Positions 44,101 through 53,624 of a stretch of DNA of 64,000 bases are shown piece by piece; the stretch's first letter is position 1, and every line of letters begins with the position of its first letter. The stretch is taken from the NCBI GenBank assembly GCA_963825335.1, contig CAWGSP010000001.1, forward strand, positions 186,001 through 250,000. The letters run 5' to 3'. A model generated the notes under the pieces. The model was not told where the DNA came from, did no database searches, and saw only the letters and a program-made list of their open reading frames with translations. The position numbers were made by a program, and so were the translations under genes. The stretch comes from Methanobacterium_B sp963825335 (GTDB lineage Archaea > Methanobacteriota > Methanobacteria > Methanobacteriales > Methanobacteriaceae).

Positions 44101-46140
44101 ATGCAGAAAATAAGTCGTAGGGAATATGTTCATGGATTATTGCATCCAAACAACGTAAAACCAGATTGGAATGCTGCACTTTACATGTTTGCAGCATTAA
44201 TAATACTCTATATTATAGCTCAGTTACTTAAGTTAGGAAACTTAACCGTTCCTTTTATATTAAGTGGTGTTCTTATCAGTCAACTTGTGAATTTGAATAT
44301 TCCAGTAAGAACAATAGTTCGGTTAAATATAATAACGAGTATTTTGGTTGCTATTGCCTTTTTTACAGCCGCTTTAGGTTTAATAAACGTTTGGATCGCA
44401 CTCTTGTTTCTTCTGGTTTGGGTTTTCCTATCTTCAAGCTTAAACATCATAGGAAAATTTCAAGGAAGATTAGGTTATATTGGACTAGTAATTTACTTGA
44501 TCGCAATACTTGCCATAGTCAACCATCAATCCACTGCAATTGACTACGGCATATGGACATTTATCGGGGCAATAATTGCTTCATTTATTTTTATAATCCC
44601 TAAAATCTTACAAAAGGATAAGACCACGCGTAAAATAGTGGCCAGCTGTTTTATTCCAAGTGCTGATACAAATACTTTAATACAGGCGAAAGCATTACTG
44701 GAGAAAAGCCATCCCACTCCAAAAACAATTAGTTTAATGGAATTAAGTCGTAATCTACTTACAACAAGACAGTTAACCAGTACAGTTGAACCAAATCTTA
44801 AAGGAGAAGCCAAAGAAATCTTTAATGAATTCCATACAGAAATTAACAAACTCAGCCAAAAGGTTGCCAATGCTGTATTAAACGATGATGAAAATTCTGA
44901 TCTGGATATAACTGCTTTAAAACAAAAGATTAATGAAATGGTATCTGTAACTGGACTAAATGAAGATACTCGTTCAATTGTTCTTAAGAATATGAAGGAG
45001 TATCAAGAGATCTTTGAAAAATCTGATAAAGTCCTTAAAGAAGAATTAGTATTGGATATTCCTCCATTATTAATTTCATCGGAAATATCCCCTGGGAAAA
45101 AATTGCGTGCCAATCTTAATCTACATAATATGTACATACGTCATGGAGTAAGAATTTCCATTGCAGTAGGATTGGCGTTTATCTTAACACTACTAACTTC
45201 TTCACACAACTTTTACTGGATTTCATTTTCAATTTTAGCAGTGCTGCAACCCGATATTTCCAGCACATTAGACAGGATGATAATCAGAATAACAGCTACT
45301 ACAGTGGGTATCATCTTAGCCATAATTATAAGCGGAATTTTATTTAGTTTAGGTCTTCAAGTGATCATTTATGCATTTATACTCGTATTATTAGCGGTAA
45401 TAATTGCATATAGCCGTGTGAGTTGGCTTTATTATGTAGTAGCGGTGGCTATGCTGATAATATTCCTACAACCATCAGCAGATATCCTTGCCACAGGATT
45501 AGCAAGATTTACTGATGTAATTATTGGATCTGTAATAGCCTTTGTAGTCGGATACTTAATTTTACCAAGCAAATTAAGGGTAAACCTTCAACAACAGTTG
45601 GTTACTAGAATTAAATCAAACATTGATTACATACACTTTGCAACCAATCCAGCACAGGATGATACAGCAAATAAAAAGAAAACAAGTTTAGCGATACAAG
45701 AAATGATACTAAGCCACAACAACCTTGAAGCTGGTATCAATAAAGTTACAAGCTCATATGATGATGCTGGAGAAGACATTAAAATTTTGAATTCCATTGC
45801 AGAGGCTAATGATAGGCTTTCACGAGATCTATCCACATCAGTTAACAGAATAATAACATCAAAAGAGACTCACCCTATCTGGGAACCTACAACTAAAAAA
45901 ATGGTTCAGGTTCTAGGTGATTTAAAAAATACTGTTGAACATGGTACAGAACCACAACCTCTACCAGATTCAGGTTTAATATCAGCCGAAATTGAGGAAA
46001 TAAAAACTGAATCAACTGATAACGATACAAAAATAATTTTCGAATACCTAAAATGGATTATATCAGATATAAATAGTTTATATGATTCAATAAAGCAAGC
46101 TAGGGACAATGAAATCTTTACAAAATATAAAAAATTATAA
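44101..46140 (+). CDS. FUSC-family membrane transporter (aromatic acid exporter-like)
   Basis: The 679-residue protein has two membrane blocks, residues 20-175 and 340-490, each with about five to six helices, separated by a helical soluble region of about 150 residues, and a C-terminal soluble helical domain. This repeat layout is that of FUSC/YccS-like proteins (aluminium-activated malate transporter or aromatic acid exporter relatives). The second block begins at RHGVRISIAVGLAFILTLL. I start at ATG 44101, with GGAGA eight bases upstream, rather than 44086. Substrate unknown. Confidence 0.8.
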   Translation: MQKISRREYVHGLLHPNNVKPDWNAALYMFAALIILYIIAQLLKLGNLTVPFILSGVLISQLVNLNIPVRTIVRLNIITSILVAIAFFTAALGLINVWIALLFLLVWVFLSSSLNIIGKFQGRLGYIGLVIYLIAILAIVNHQSTAIDYGIWTFIGAIIASFIFIIPKILQKDKTTRKIVASCFIPSADTNTLIQAKALLEKSHPTPKTISLMELSRNLLTTRQLTSTVEPNLKGEAKEIFNEFHTEINKLSQKVANAVLNDDENSDLDITALKQKINEMVSVTGLNEDTRSIVLKNMKEYQEIFEKSDKVLKEELVLDIPPLLISSEISPGKKLRANLNLHNMYIRHGVRISIAVGLAFILTLLTSSHNFYWISFSILAVLQPDISSTLDRMIIRITATTVGIILAIIISGILFSLGLQVIIYAFILVLLAVIIAYSRVSWLYYVVAVAMLIIFLQPSADILATGLARFTDVIIGSVIAFVVGYLILPSKLRVNLQQQLVTRIKSNIDYIHFATNPAQDDTANKKKTSLAIQEMILSHNNLEAGINKVTSSYDDAGEDIKILNSIAEANDRLSRDLSTSVNRIITSKETHPIWEPTTKKMVQVLGDLKNTVEHGTEPQPLPDSGLISAEIEEIKTESTDNDTKIIFEYLKWIISDINSLYDSIKQARDNEIFTKYKKL

Positions 46141-46206
46141 CTAGAATCTCGTAAGATATCCAAAAAAAATGTATCAAATTATTATATTTTTTATGAGGAT
46201 TGAAGC

Positions 46207-46992
46207 ATGAAGAGACATTATCAAGTAATTTTTGAAGCTTTGTTAACTATTTTCATAATAGTTGACATATTGGTCTTGGCTTTAATGGTTGCAGGATTAC
46301 CATTAGGAATAAAACACACTACGATATACAGTATGGGCAATTATGACCTTGTAATAGCAATATTGATACTGTTTGATTTTTTATCCTTTAGAATTTTAAC
46401 CAATAGAACGAATGATAATAACAGTCAGTTTATTAAACAGAATTGGGTTTATATTGTGGCCATAATCCCTATACCCTTCATTTGTTTCAATATTTTCCAT
46501 TTGTTTGGCTATGCTTATATTATCGGATTATTGGTTATCCTAAGATTTTACGCATTATATAAGGTTCTTCGGATAACTGGAAAAGAAATACGTAAATACC
46601 CCTCAAAAACAAAATTAGACTACGCAACTGTAGTTGTATTATTAGTATTTGTAATTGGTTCATTCCTATTTTTCCTTGTTGAACACGGTGTAAATCCTGA
46701 AGTTCCCAACTATGAAGCTGCAATGTGGTATTCTGTTGTCTCAATGACCACCGTAGGTTATGGGGATATAGTTCCAGTAACTGGAATTGGTAGATTAATA
46801 GGAATTCTCATGATATTTACGGGCCTAGGATATGTTAGTTTAGTTACAGCCACGTTGGCCTTTTCATTCATTGATTTCTTTAGAACTGAAAGCAGAAAAG
46901 CCGCAGACAGGGTAGAAAAAAGGATAATAGGATATGAAGAAAAATTAGACGAATTAATCAATACGATAGAGGAACTCAAAAAAGAGAAGTAG
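46207..46992 (+). CDS. Voltage-gated-like potassium channel
   Basis: The 261-residue protein has about six membrane segments (S1-S6 layout) and the selectivity filter TTVGYGD in SMTTVGYGDIVPVTGIGRL near residue 185. A segment with Arg and Lys (LRFYALYKVLRITGKEIRK) sits where the S4/S4-S5 linker would be, but it has fewer regularly spaced Arg than KvAP, so voltage sensing is uncertain. The C-terminus is a short coiled coil. It follows the FUSC gene by 66 bases and may be cotranscribed. Confidence 0.85.
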   Translation: MKRHYQVIFEALLTIFIIVDILVLALMVAGLPLGIKHTTIYSMGNYDLVIAILILFDFLSFRILTNRTNDNNSQFIKQNWVYIVAIIPIPFICFNIFHLFGYAYIIGLLVILRFYALYKVLRITGKEIRKYPSKTKLDYATVVVLLVFVIGSFLFFLVEHGVNPEVPNYEAAMWYSVVSMTTVGYGDIVPVTGIGRLIGILMIFTGLGYVSLVTATLAFSFIDFFRTESRKAADRVEKRIIGYEEKLDELINTIEELKKEK

Positions 46993-47588
46993 AAATGTTA
47001 AAATGGACTCATAATTTATATCTCCCATCATCATGACATGTTTTCTAATTTTTAAACATTTGATTGGGTCATTTGTTATTTTTTTTTGAATTTTGAACAT
47101 AAAACTATTTCACTAATTTTTTTTCCTTCTTTTTATTTAGGCAATAAGGGATGAGTTATGCTCTCCATCCATTGACTTCATAATTGGTCTTATTAAAATT
47201 TAATATGTTCCCTAACTCTTTAAACTTCATATTATGATGTTAAAAACTAAAAGCTGTCTGTTTGGTACTGGTTTTAATTTTTCTATCAATTTTTTGCATC
47301 ATATCTACTGGCACATCTACACTAAGCATACTCTCAAGGAAGATTGTGTATAGTCTGATCAGGATCTAACAAAATCGTTCATGGAAAATGATATTATTTG
47401 ACTTGCAACCATTCCGCTTGAAGCCAGGAGTAAGATAATTGATTGGTATTTTGTGTTTGATTGAGACAATAAAATTCATGTCATCAATCATTTGGATGGT
47501 AAAAACTATTTGAATCATGGTGTCCTTATATTATAACAGTCTGAACCTAGAGTAAAATATTGATATTCTTTTAAACCAAAATAATAGG
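46993..47588. other. Gene-poor stretch with possible gene remnants
   Basis: 596 bases without an intact gene. On the minus strand about 47226-47350 encodes a 40-residue open piece containing LESMLSVDVPVDMMQKIDRK. On the plus strand about 47381-47540 reads IPLEARSKIIDWYFVFD, a stop, then DNKIHVINHLDGKNYLNHG. Both look protein-like but I recognise neither. T-tracts near 47077-47090 may end the channel transcript. Confidence 0.3.
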
Positions 47589-48512
47589 GTGTTTTATAAA
47601 TTGATGCTTAAAATGTATCCAGAACCTCCATTTAACTTTGAATTAAACATCAAACTATTTTCTAATGGGGATCCTCAAATCAAGAGGTATGAAAATGGTT
47701 CTTATTGGCAGGTTACATATTTGAACCATAAATCCGTGCTTATCAACGTACAATCATCGGGAACTGTTGATGAACCCGAATTACTCGTTACCATCAAATC
47801 AGATGATAAACTCGATAACCATGATAAGGTCTCGGCCGAAAAATTTGTTAGATCGATATTCAACCTTGATTTTGACCTCAAAAAATTTTATAAGGACATG
47901 GAAAACGATGAGGTAATGTCCCAGCTCACACAAAAACTCATAGGACTCAAGGGTTCAACAATCCCCTCGCTTTTTGAGGCGTTGGTCTCTTCAATAATCG
48001 AACAGCAAATATCCCTCAAGGCAGCACACAGCATAGAGAACAGGATGATAAAGGGATACGGTAAAAGATTGGACATTGATGGTAAAACCTACTTCGGATT
48101 TCCGACGCCATACATCCTAAGTAAGCTATCAAGTGAAACACTGCGGAAGTGTGGGTTGAGCTTTAGAAAAGCAGAATATGTAATAAACTTATCCAAGCTA
48201 ATAGAAACTGGTAAATTAAATTTAGAATCGTGTGAATCGATGGATACCCCGGATATTATGGACGAACTGTTAAAAATAAGGGGAATTGGTGCTTGGACCG
48301 CCGAAATGGGTGTGCTTCGTGGTTTGCGTCGGTTGGATACCCTTCCTGTGGACGATATTGGACTCAAAAGAGTTGTTTCACACTATTACAATAATGATGA
48401 ACCAATTTCAGCAGGTACACTTGATGATATTTCCAAAAGATGGGGCAAATGGAAGGGTTTAGCTGTCTATTATTTAATTGTTGCAAATTTTATGTCGATA
48501 AAAATCGTATGA
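47589..48512 (+). CDS. DNA-3-methyladenine glycosylase II (AlkA-like)
   Basis: The enzyme removes alkylated bases by base excision. The 307-residue protein has an N-terminal AlkA-type beta domain (1-100) and a helix-hairpin-helix glycosylase domain with VSSIIEQQISLKAA near residue 137, the HhH KIRGIGAWTAEMGV near 230 and the catalytic Asp region TLPVDDIGLKR near 255. No [4Fe-4S] loop is visible. The frame opens at a GTG (47589); starts at TTG 47601 or ATG 47604 are equally plausible since GGGTG precedes them. Confidence 0.88.
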   Translation: MFYKLMLKMYPEPPFNFELNIKLFSNGDPQIKRYENGSYWQVTYLNHKSVLINVQSSGTVDEPELLVTIKSDDKLDNHDKVSAEKFVRSIFNLDFDLKKFYKDMENDEVMSQLTQKLIGLKGSTIPSLFEALVSSIIEQQISLKAAHSIENRMIKGYGKRLDIDGKTYFGFPTPYILSKLSSETLRKCGLSFRKAEYVINLSKLIETGKLNLESCESMDTPDIMDELLKIRGIGAWTAEMGVLRGLRRLDTLPVDDIGLKRVVSHYYNNDEPISAGTLDDISKRWGKWKGLAVYYLIVANFMSIKIV

Positions 48513-48567
48513 AAATTGTTCCAGAATTCGAAGACTTTTTTTAAGTTGAATATTATACTGATGTATC

Positions 48568-49539
48568 ATGATACTCATAGTAGGTGGTGCAGGATACATA
48601 GGCGCCCACGTTAACAAAGAACTCAATATTAACGGGTATGAAACCCTTGTTTTAGATAACTTGAGTTATGGTCATGAAGATTTTGTTAAGTGGGGAAAAT
48701 TCGAACAGGCTGATATTGGAAACATCGAAGAACTCCGGAAAATATTCACTAAATATGATATAACCGCTGTTATGCATTTCGCAGCCTTTACATATGTAGG
48801 TGAATCTGTTGAGGATCCTCAGAAATATTACAGAAACAATGTTTGTAATACCTTGAACCTGTTGAAGGTTATGCTCGAATTTGACGTTAAAAAATTGGTT
48901 TTTTCATCCACATGTGCGACCTATGGAGATCCAGTCGAAATTCCCATAACAGAACACCATCCACAGAATCCTATAAGTCCCTATGGGCGTGGCAAGTTGA
49001 TGGTTGAAAACGTGCTTGCAGATTACAGTAAGGCGTACAGTCTCGAATATATCTCATTGAGATACTTCAATGCTGCTGGGGCAGATCCGGACTCTGAGAT
49101 AGGTGAGCTGCACAATCCTGAAACCCATCTTATTCCGCTGATATTGGATGCTGCTGCGGGTAAAAGGGAAAATATTAAAATCTTCGGAACAGACTACCCC
49201 ACATTTGATGGTACATGTATTAGGGACTATATTCACGTGACAGATCTGGCGAACGCGCATCTAAAAGCATTACAATACCTTGAAAATGGTGGGAAAAGCG
49301 AATTTTTCAATCTCGGTAATGGTAATGGATTTTCAGTAAAAGAAGTGATAACAGTTGCTCAAAAAATAACTGGAAGGGAAATAACTGCTGTAGAAGACAA
49401 GCGTCGACCAGGAGATCCTCCAGTACTGGTTGGAAGTTCTGATAAGATACGTGCGACATTAGGATGGAAACCCAAATACAATGACCTGTCCCTAATCATT
49501 CAAACTGCATGGGATTGGTATAAAAAAGTCCATCAATAA
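48568..49539 (+). CDS. galE: UDP-glucose 4-epimerase
   Basis: GalE interconverts UDP-glucose and UDP-galactose. The 323-residue SDR protein has the NAD motif GGAGYIGAHV (residues 5-14), the catalytic Ser/Tyr/Lys in SSTCATYG and SPYGRGKLMVE (near 111 and 138), and RYFNAAGADP. The region DGTCIRDYIHVTDLA is typical of GalE. It starts 56 bases after the glycosylase gene. It faces galU on the opposite strand across a convergent gap. Confidence 0.94.
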   Translation: MILIVGGAGYIGAHVNKELNINGYETLVLDNLSYGHEDFVKWGKFEQADIGNIEELRKIFTKYDITAVMHFAAFTYVGESVEDPQKYYRNNVCNTLNLLKVMLEFDVKKLVFSSTCATYGDPVEIPITEHHPQNPISPYGRGKLMVENVLADYSKAYSLEYISLRYFNAAGADPDSEIGELHNPETHLIPLILDAAAGKRENIKIFGTDYPTFDGTCIRDYIHVTDLANAHLKALQYLENGGKSEFFNLGNGNGFSVKEVITVAQKITGREITAVEDKRRPGDPPVLVGSSDKIRATLGWKPKYNDLSLIIQTAWDWYKKVHQ

Positions 49540-49707
49540 AAAATACTGTATCTTTTGTCTATGTGACCTGATAATCCCAGGTTTATGATCTGTTTAACAG
49601 AATTTAGTTCTCTTGTCCAAATTTTTAGGATAGATAAAATAAAAAAATAATTTAATTTTTTTTTATTGAAAATTAATAAAATTTAATAAATATGTAAAAT
49701 ACTATCG

Positions 49708-50556
49708 CTAGCATTTAACTATCTCTGTCATGTATTTCCTTAAATCTTCACCTACCTCGGGGTCTTCGAGAGCCATTTCTATACTGCTTTTAAGCCATTC
49801 AACAGTGTTACCTATATCATATATTTTTCCATCGAATACATGGCCATATATGGTGTCGAGTGACTTCATGGCATCGGTGAGTTGTATTTCTCCACCAACA
49901 CCCGGAGTCAGATTTTCGATGTGGTCAAATATCTCGGGTGTGAGAATATACCTGCCGGTAATTGCCAAATTTGACGGTGCTTCATCAAGTTTAGGCTTTT
50001 CAACCAGGTCTTCAATTTCATAGAGTGATTCTGATATTTTATTTCCTTTAATTATTCCAAATCTTTCGACCTTTTCATCGGGAACCTTCTCAATTGCTAT
50101 GGTTGAGGAGTTGTATTTGTTATAAATATCAAAGAGCTGTTTTGTGCATGGAACATTAGAACGGGTTATTGTATCACCTAAAAGCACTGCAAATGCATCT
50201 CCATCCACATGTTTCTTAGCGCAGAGTATTGCGTCCCCCAGACCATTCTGTTCCTTCTGCCTAACGTAATAAATGTCAGCCATTTCCGATATGGCTTCAA
50301 TTTCATGGAGGTTATCGATTTTACCGCAGTGGCTGAGGAAATATTCTAATTCGAATGACTTGTCAAAGTGATCTTCTATCGATCTTTTACCCTTACCCGT
50401 CACAATCAGGATATCATCTATGCCCGATGCAACAGCCTCTTCAACCACGTATTGTATGGTTGGTTTGTTGAAGACAGGTAACATTTCTTTGGGTTGTGCT
50501 TTAGTAGCCGGTAAAAATCTAGTTCCGAGCCCCGCAGCGGGTATCACAGCTTTCAT
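49708..50556 (-). CDS. galU: UTP-glucose-1-phosphate uridylyltransferase
   Basis: GalU makes UDP-glucose from UTP and glucose 1-phosphate. The 282-residue protein starts AVIPAAGLGTRFLPATKAQPKEM, the nucleotide-binding and Lys motif, and has AVLLGDTI and VGGEIQLTDAM. These motifs separate it from RmlA (dTDP-glucose), which would begin G-I-I-L-A-G-G. The start is preceded by GGTGATTTAAT. Galactose and glucose nucleotide sugars feed wall or glycan synthesis. Confidence 0.94.
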   Translation of the reverse strand: MKAVIPAAGLGTRFLPATKAQPKEMLPVFNKPTIQYVVEEAVASGIDDILIVTGKGKRSIEDHFDKSFELEYFLSHCGKIDNLHEIEAISEMADIYYVRQKEQNGLGDAILCAKKHVDGDAFAVLLGDTITRSNVPCTKQLFDIYNKYNSSTIAIEKVPDEKVERFGIIKGNKISESLYEIEDLVEKPKLDEAPSNLAITGRYILTPEIFDHIENLTPGVGGEIQLTDAMKSLDTIYGHVFDGKIYDIGNTVEWLKSSIEMALEDPEVGEDLRKYMTEIVKC

Positions 50557-50689
50557 ATTAAATCACCTATAAATTTTTAAGTTAATTCCTAATATTTAAA
50601 ATTTTAGCAAATTTATGACTTGCTATTATTTGTTATCGTGATTATAATTAAATTAGGTAGTTCAATGGTACAATTTAATAGGAATGGAA

Positions 50690-50697
50690 TATATAAA
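50690..50697 (+). promoter_or_regulatory. TATA box of the rmlC-like gene
   Basis: TATATAAA at about 50690-50697 in an AT-rich context, 30-35 bases before the ATG of the next gene. A GGTGAT ribosome site lies at 50716-50721, so the leader is very short. Confidence 0.5.
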
Positions 50698-50726
50698 ATT
50701 TTTGAGAAATCTAATGGTGATCTGTT

Positions 50727-51191
50727 ATGATAGAAGGTGTAAAAACTAAAAATCTTAGGGTTATACCTGACGAAAGGGGCTGGTTAATGGAAATTTTAAG
50801 ATGCGACGAAGATCTTTACGAGCAGTTTGGGCAGGTCTACCTTACCACAGCATATCCAGGGGTTGTGAAGGCCTGGCATCTGCACAAAAAACAGACCGAC
50901 AATTTTACATGTGTGCACGGCACCATGAAGGTTGCACTTTATGATGCACGGAAAGATTCGCCAACTAATGGAGAGTTGAATGAATTTTTCATTGGAGATC
51001 ATAATCCCATGCTTATCAGTGTACCTCCCTATGTTTATCATGGTTTTAAAGCTGTTGGAGTTGATACTGCTTTTTTTGTCAGTGTTCCAACCCTACCATT
51101 TAACTACAGCGAACCAGATGAATTCCGTTTAGAGCCGGATACTTCTGAAATACCCTACGACTGGATTCTTGAGGGTAAAAAACATGGTTAA
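50727..51191 (+). CDS. dTDP-4-dehydrorhamnose 3,5-epimerase-like cupin
   Basis: The 154-residue cupin resembles RmlC: an early RGWLMEILR segment, the catalytic-type AWHLHKKQTDNF near residue 50, PPYVYHGF near 92, and a C-terminal region with SEPDEFR and IPYDW. It is shorter than classical RmlC (about 180 residues) and divergent in the active-site region, so a different sugar epimerase or isomerase is possible. It precedes rmlB by 56 bases on the same strand. No rmlA or rmlD is in the window. Confidence 0.7.
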   Translation: MIEGVKTKNLRVIPDERGWLMEILRCDEDLYEQFGQVYLTTAYPGVVKAWHLHKKQTDNFTCVHGTMKVALYDARKDSPTNGELNEFFIGDHNPMLISVPPYVYHGFKAVGVDTAFFVSVPTLPFNYSEPDEFRLEPDTSEIPYDWILEGKKHG

Positions 51192-51247
51192 CCCAATTAT
51201 CTAAAAAAAGTTTGTTAAATAATAGTATTGTTTTGATGGTGATATTT

Positions 51248-52180
51248 ATGAAAATGATAGTTACTGGTGGAGCAGGTTTTATTGGCTGCAATTTTGTCCA
51301 TCAAATGGTTGAAAAATATGAACATGATGTAGTTGTTTTTGATAAATTAACATACGCTGCTAATCCAGATTATCTGAAAGACATTGAAGATAAGATTGAA
51401 TTTGTTAAGGGAGATATTGGAGATGCTGAAGCTGTTAATAATGTCATGAAAGACTGTGATATGGTTGTAAACTTCGCAGCCGAAACCCATGTTGACAGGT
51501 CGATAGAAGATCCTGGGGTTTTCGTTAAAACAGATGTGATTGGGACTTATAATTTGCTTGAATGTGTGAGAAAGTATGATATTGAAAAGTATTTACAAAT
51601 ATCGACAGATGAAGTTTACGGAAGCATAGATAACGGGTCATTTACAGAAAAGAGTAATATAGACCCTTCAAGTCCATATTCTGCAAGTAAAGCTGGTGGA
51701 GATATGCTGGTGAGTGCATACTACAAAACCTACGGAGTTCCAGTGCTCACAACTCGCAGCAGTAACAACTTCGGACCGTATCAATATCCTGAAAAGCTGA
51801 TACCTCTATTCATCACAAATGCCATGCGTGACAAGGAACTTCCAGTTTATGGTGATGGAAAGAATGTGAGGGACTGGATATTTGCTTCAGATAATTGTAG
51901 TGGTATTTACACTGCATTAATGAAGGGAAAACTAGGAGAAGTATATAATATTGGCGGGGGAAATGAACGAAACAATCTTGAAATAACCCATTTAATACTG
52001 GATATACTTGGAAAACCTAAAAGTCTAATAACTTTCGTTGAAGACAGGCTTGGTCACGACAGAAGATACTCTCTAGATTCATCCAAAATAAATAAGCTTG
52101 GATGGAAACCAGAATGGAAATTTGAAGATGCTATAACCGAAACAATAAATTGGTACAAGGCTAATGCCTCTATGTATTGA
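51248..52180 (+). CDS. rmlB: dTDP-glucose 4,6-dehydratase
   Basis: This SDR enzyme converts dTDP-glucose to the 4-keto-6-deoxy sugar. I use ATG 51248 (M-K-M-I-V-T-G-G), preceded by GGTGAT, giving 310 residues; the frame is open 12 codons further up. Motifs: GGAGFIGCNF, FAAETHVDRSI, the catalytic STDEVYGS and the Tyr/Lys pair SPYSASKAGGDM near 135, then TRSSNNFGPYQ. Its partner genes are the rmlC-like gene upstream and, functionally, the galE/galU pair. Confidence 0.92.
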   Translation: MKMIVTGGAGFIGCNFVHQMVEKYEHDVVVFDKLTYAANPDYLKDIEDKIEFVKGDIGDAEAVNNVMKDCDMVVNFAAETHVDRSIEDPGVFVKTDVIGTYNLLECVRKYDIEKYLQISTDEVYGSIDNGSFTEKSNIDPSSPYSASKAGGDMLVSAYYKTYGVPVLTTRSSNNFGPYQYPEKLIPLFITNAMRDKELPVYGDGKNVRDWIFASDNCSGIYTALMKGKLGEVYNIGGGNERNNLEITHLILDILGKPKSLITFVEDRLGHDRRYSLDSSKINKLGWKPEWKFEDAITETINWYKANASMY

Positions 52181-52217
52181 GAGAAAAATAATATCTTACT
52201 TTTTTTAACAATTTTTT

Positions 52218-52520
52218 TTATTTTACTTCTTGGATGTGCTGTTTCAAAATAGTTGAAAGGTGTTCTTCATCCATATTGTAGATCTTCAAGATTTTATGAT
52301 GACTCTTCTGTCCTGACACAATTTCTACTGGATGCCCTACTATTCTAGAGAACTCCGTAATAATTTCCTTGTTTGCCCTGCCCTTCTGCGGAACTGCTTT
52401 AAGTTTGACTTCAATAGATTCTCTCCACGAATTATAACCTGATATCCTGAATTTATCAGATTTTGGTGATACCTCTATCGCAAGGAGCAACCCATCTTTG
52501 GTCGGTGTAATGGCATTCAT
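52218..52520 (-). CDS. DUF167/YggU-family protein
   Basis: The protein, about 100 residues, has the YggU core: TPTKDGLLLAIEVSPKSDKF, VKLKAVPQKGRANKEI and VSGQKSHHKILKI. Its function is unknown despite wide distribution. ATG 52520, with GGAAAGATC upstream, fits the family start better than the TTG at 52538. It converges with rmlB over T-tracts at 52196-52222. Confidence 0.85.
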   Translation of the reverse strand: MNAITPTKDGLLLAIEVSPKSDKFRISGYNSWRESIEVKLKAVPQKGRANKEIITEFSRIVGHPVEIVSGQKSHHKILKIYNMDEEHLSTILKQHIQEVK

Positions 52521-52715
52521 ATGATCTTTCCGATTCAACTTAGTTTGATAATCTATTTGTTTGGGTTAAATTTATTTAATAATCCTATTTTATGGTACAT
52601 TGTTATTAAGTGAATGTTATGAGTGTTTTCAGACTCAATGAATCAATAGGAAAACATTTAAATAGTGAGAATGAAAGATGTTGGTATGCTCAAATGTTGC
52701 TTAAATATTTGATCA

Positions 52716-52802
<87 letters not shown>

Positions 52803-52966
52803 AAATATCATATGGAATATTTTTTTTAGATATCCTTGAACGAAATTTAAATTAATGTGAGATTTTTTATAAAAATGTACGACTGATAGTTGAATATATC
52901 AGTATTTGTTGATTTTAAAAAATTAATATGAAATTTGTACCAACCATTATTTAGACTCTATCGATA

Positions 52967-53389
52967 TCATGATAGTTGGGGGTTGACTTTTATCGTTACT
53001 TTCATATCTTTAGAATTTATTAAATCCAAAATTAATTGCTTATCGAGGTCGCATGCTGCCTTATCGGCATTTATCATCAGGGTTCTGCTGCATTTGAAAG
53101 TACTTTTCCTGCAAACCATGTCAGTTGGATGATCCAGTGTCAGTTCAGGATCACCGTAACCTTTGATCTCATCGGTGGCGTTTTCTGTTTCAAGGGTAAT
53201 GTACACTTCGTTAGTGTTTTGTATAGCGTTAATAATTTCTTTAGGCACATCCTTCATAGATACTGGTGATGCAACTCCAATAATACAGTCTGCCCTTTTA
53301 CTTATTTCAGGATCCATGGTTAGCTCAACTGTTGTTTTATGTTTGGATGTTATGTTAGGATGTCCTTTTGTTATAAAACTGTACTCCAT
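52967..53389 (-). CDS. DUF371 archaeal protein
   Basis: The 140-residue protein matches the archaeal DUF371 pattern: FITKGHPNITSKHKTTVELT at the N-terminus, RADCIIGVASP near 33, GYGDPELTLDHPTDMVCRKS near 80 and RTLMINADKAACDLD near 105. Its function is unknown. A GGAGGAAA site precedes the ATG. It stands alone near the tRNA gene. Confidence 0.8.
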   Translation of the reverse strand: MEYSFITKGHPNITSKHKTTVELTMDPEISKRADCIIGVASPVSMKDVPKEIINAIQNTNEVYITLETENATDEIKGYGDPELTLDHPTDMVCRKSTFKCSRTLMINADKAACDLDKQLILDLINSKDMKVTIKVNPQLS

Positions 53390-53624
53390 AAAATTTCCTC
53401 CATATAAACATCAGAGTTTTTTATTTGCTGTGAATTTTTTTAAAGAATTTCTGTTTGATTGCTTAATTTAATCATTCAACCAGACCATAGTCATATAATT
53501 ATTAGTTTGGATTTAGTGATATTAATGTATTAAATTTGAGATTATAAAAAAAGATTTTATTAATCAAAAGATATGTCCAGACATTTCAATCCAAATGGGA
53601 TTGATGGAAAGTATAAAATTACAT

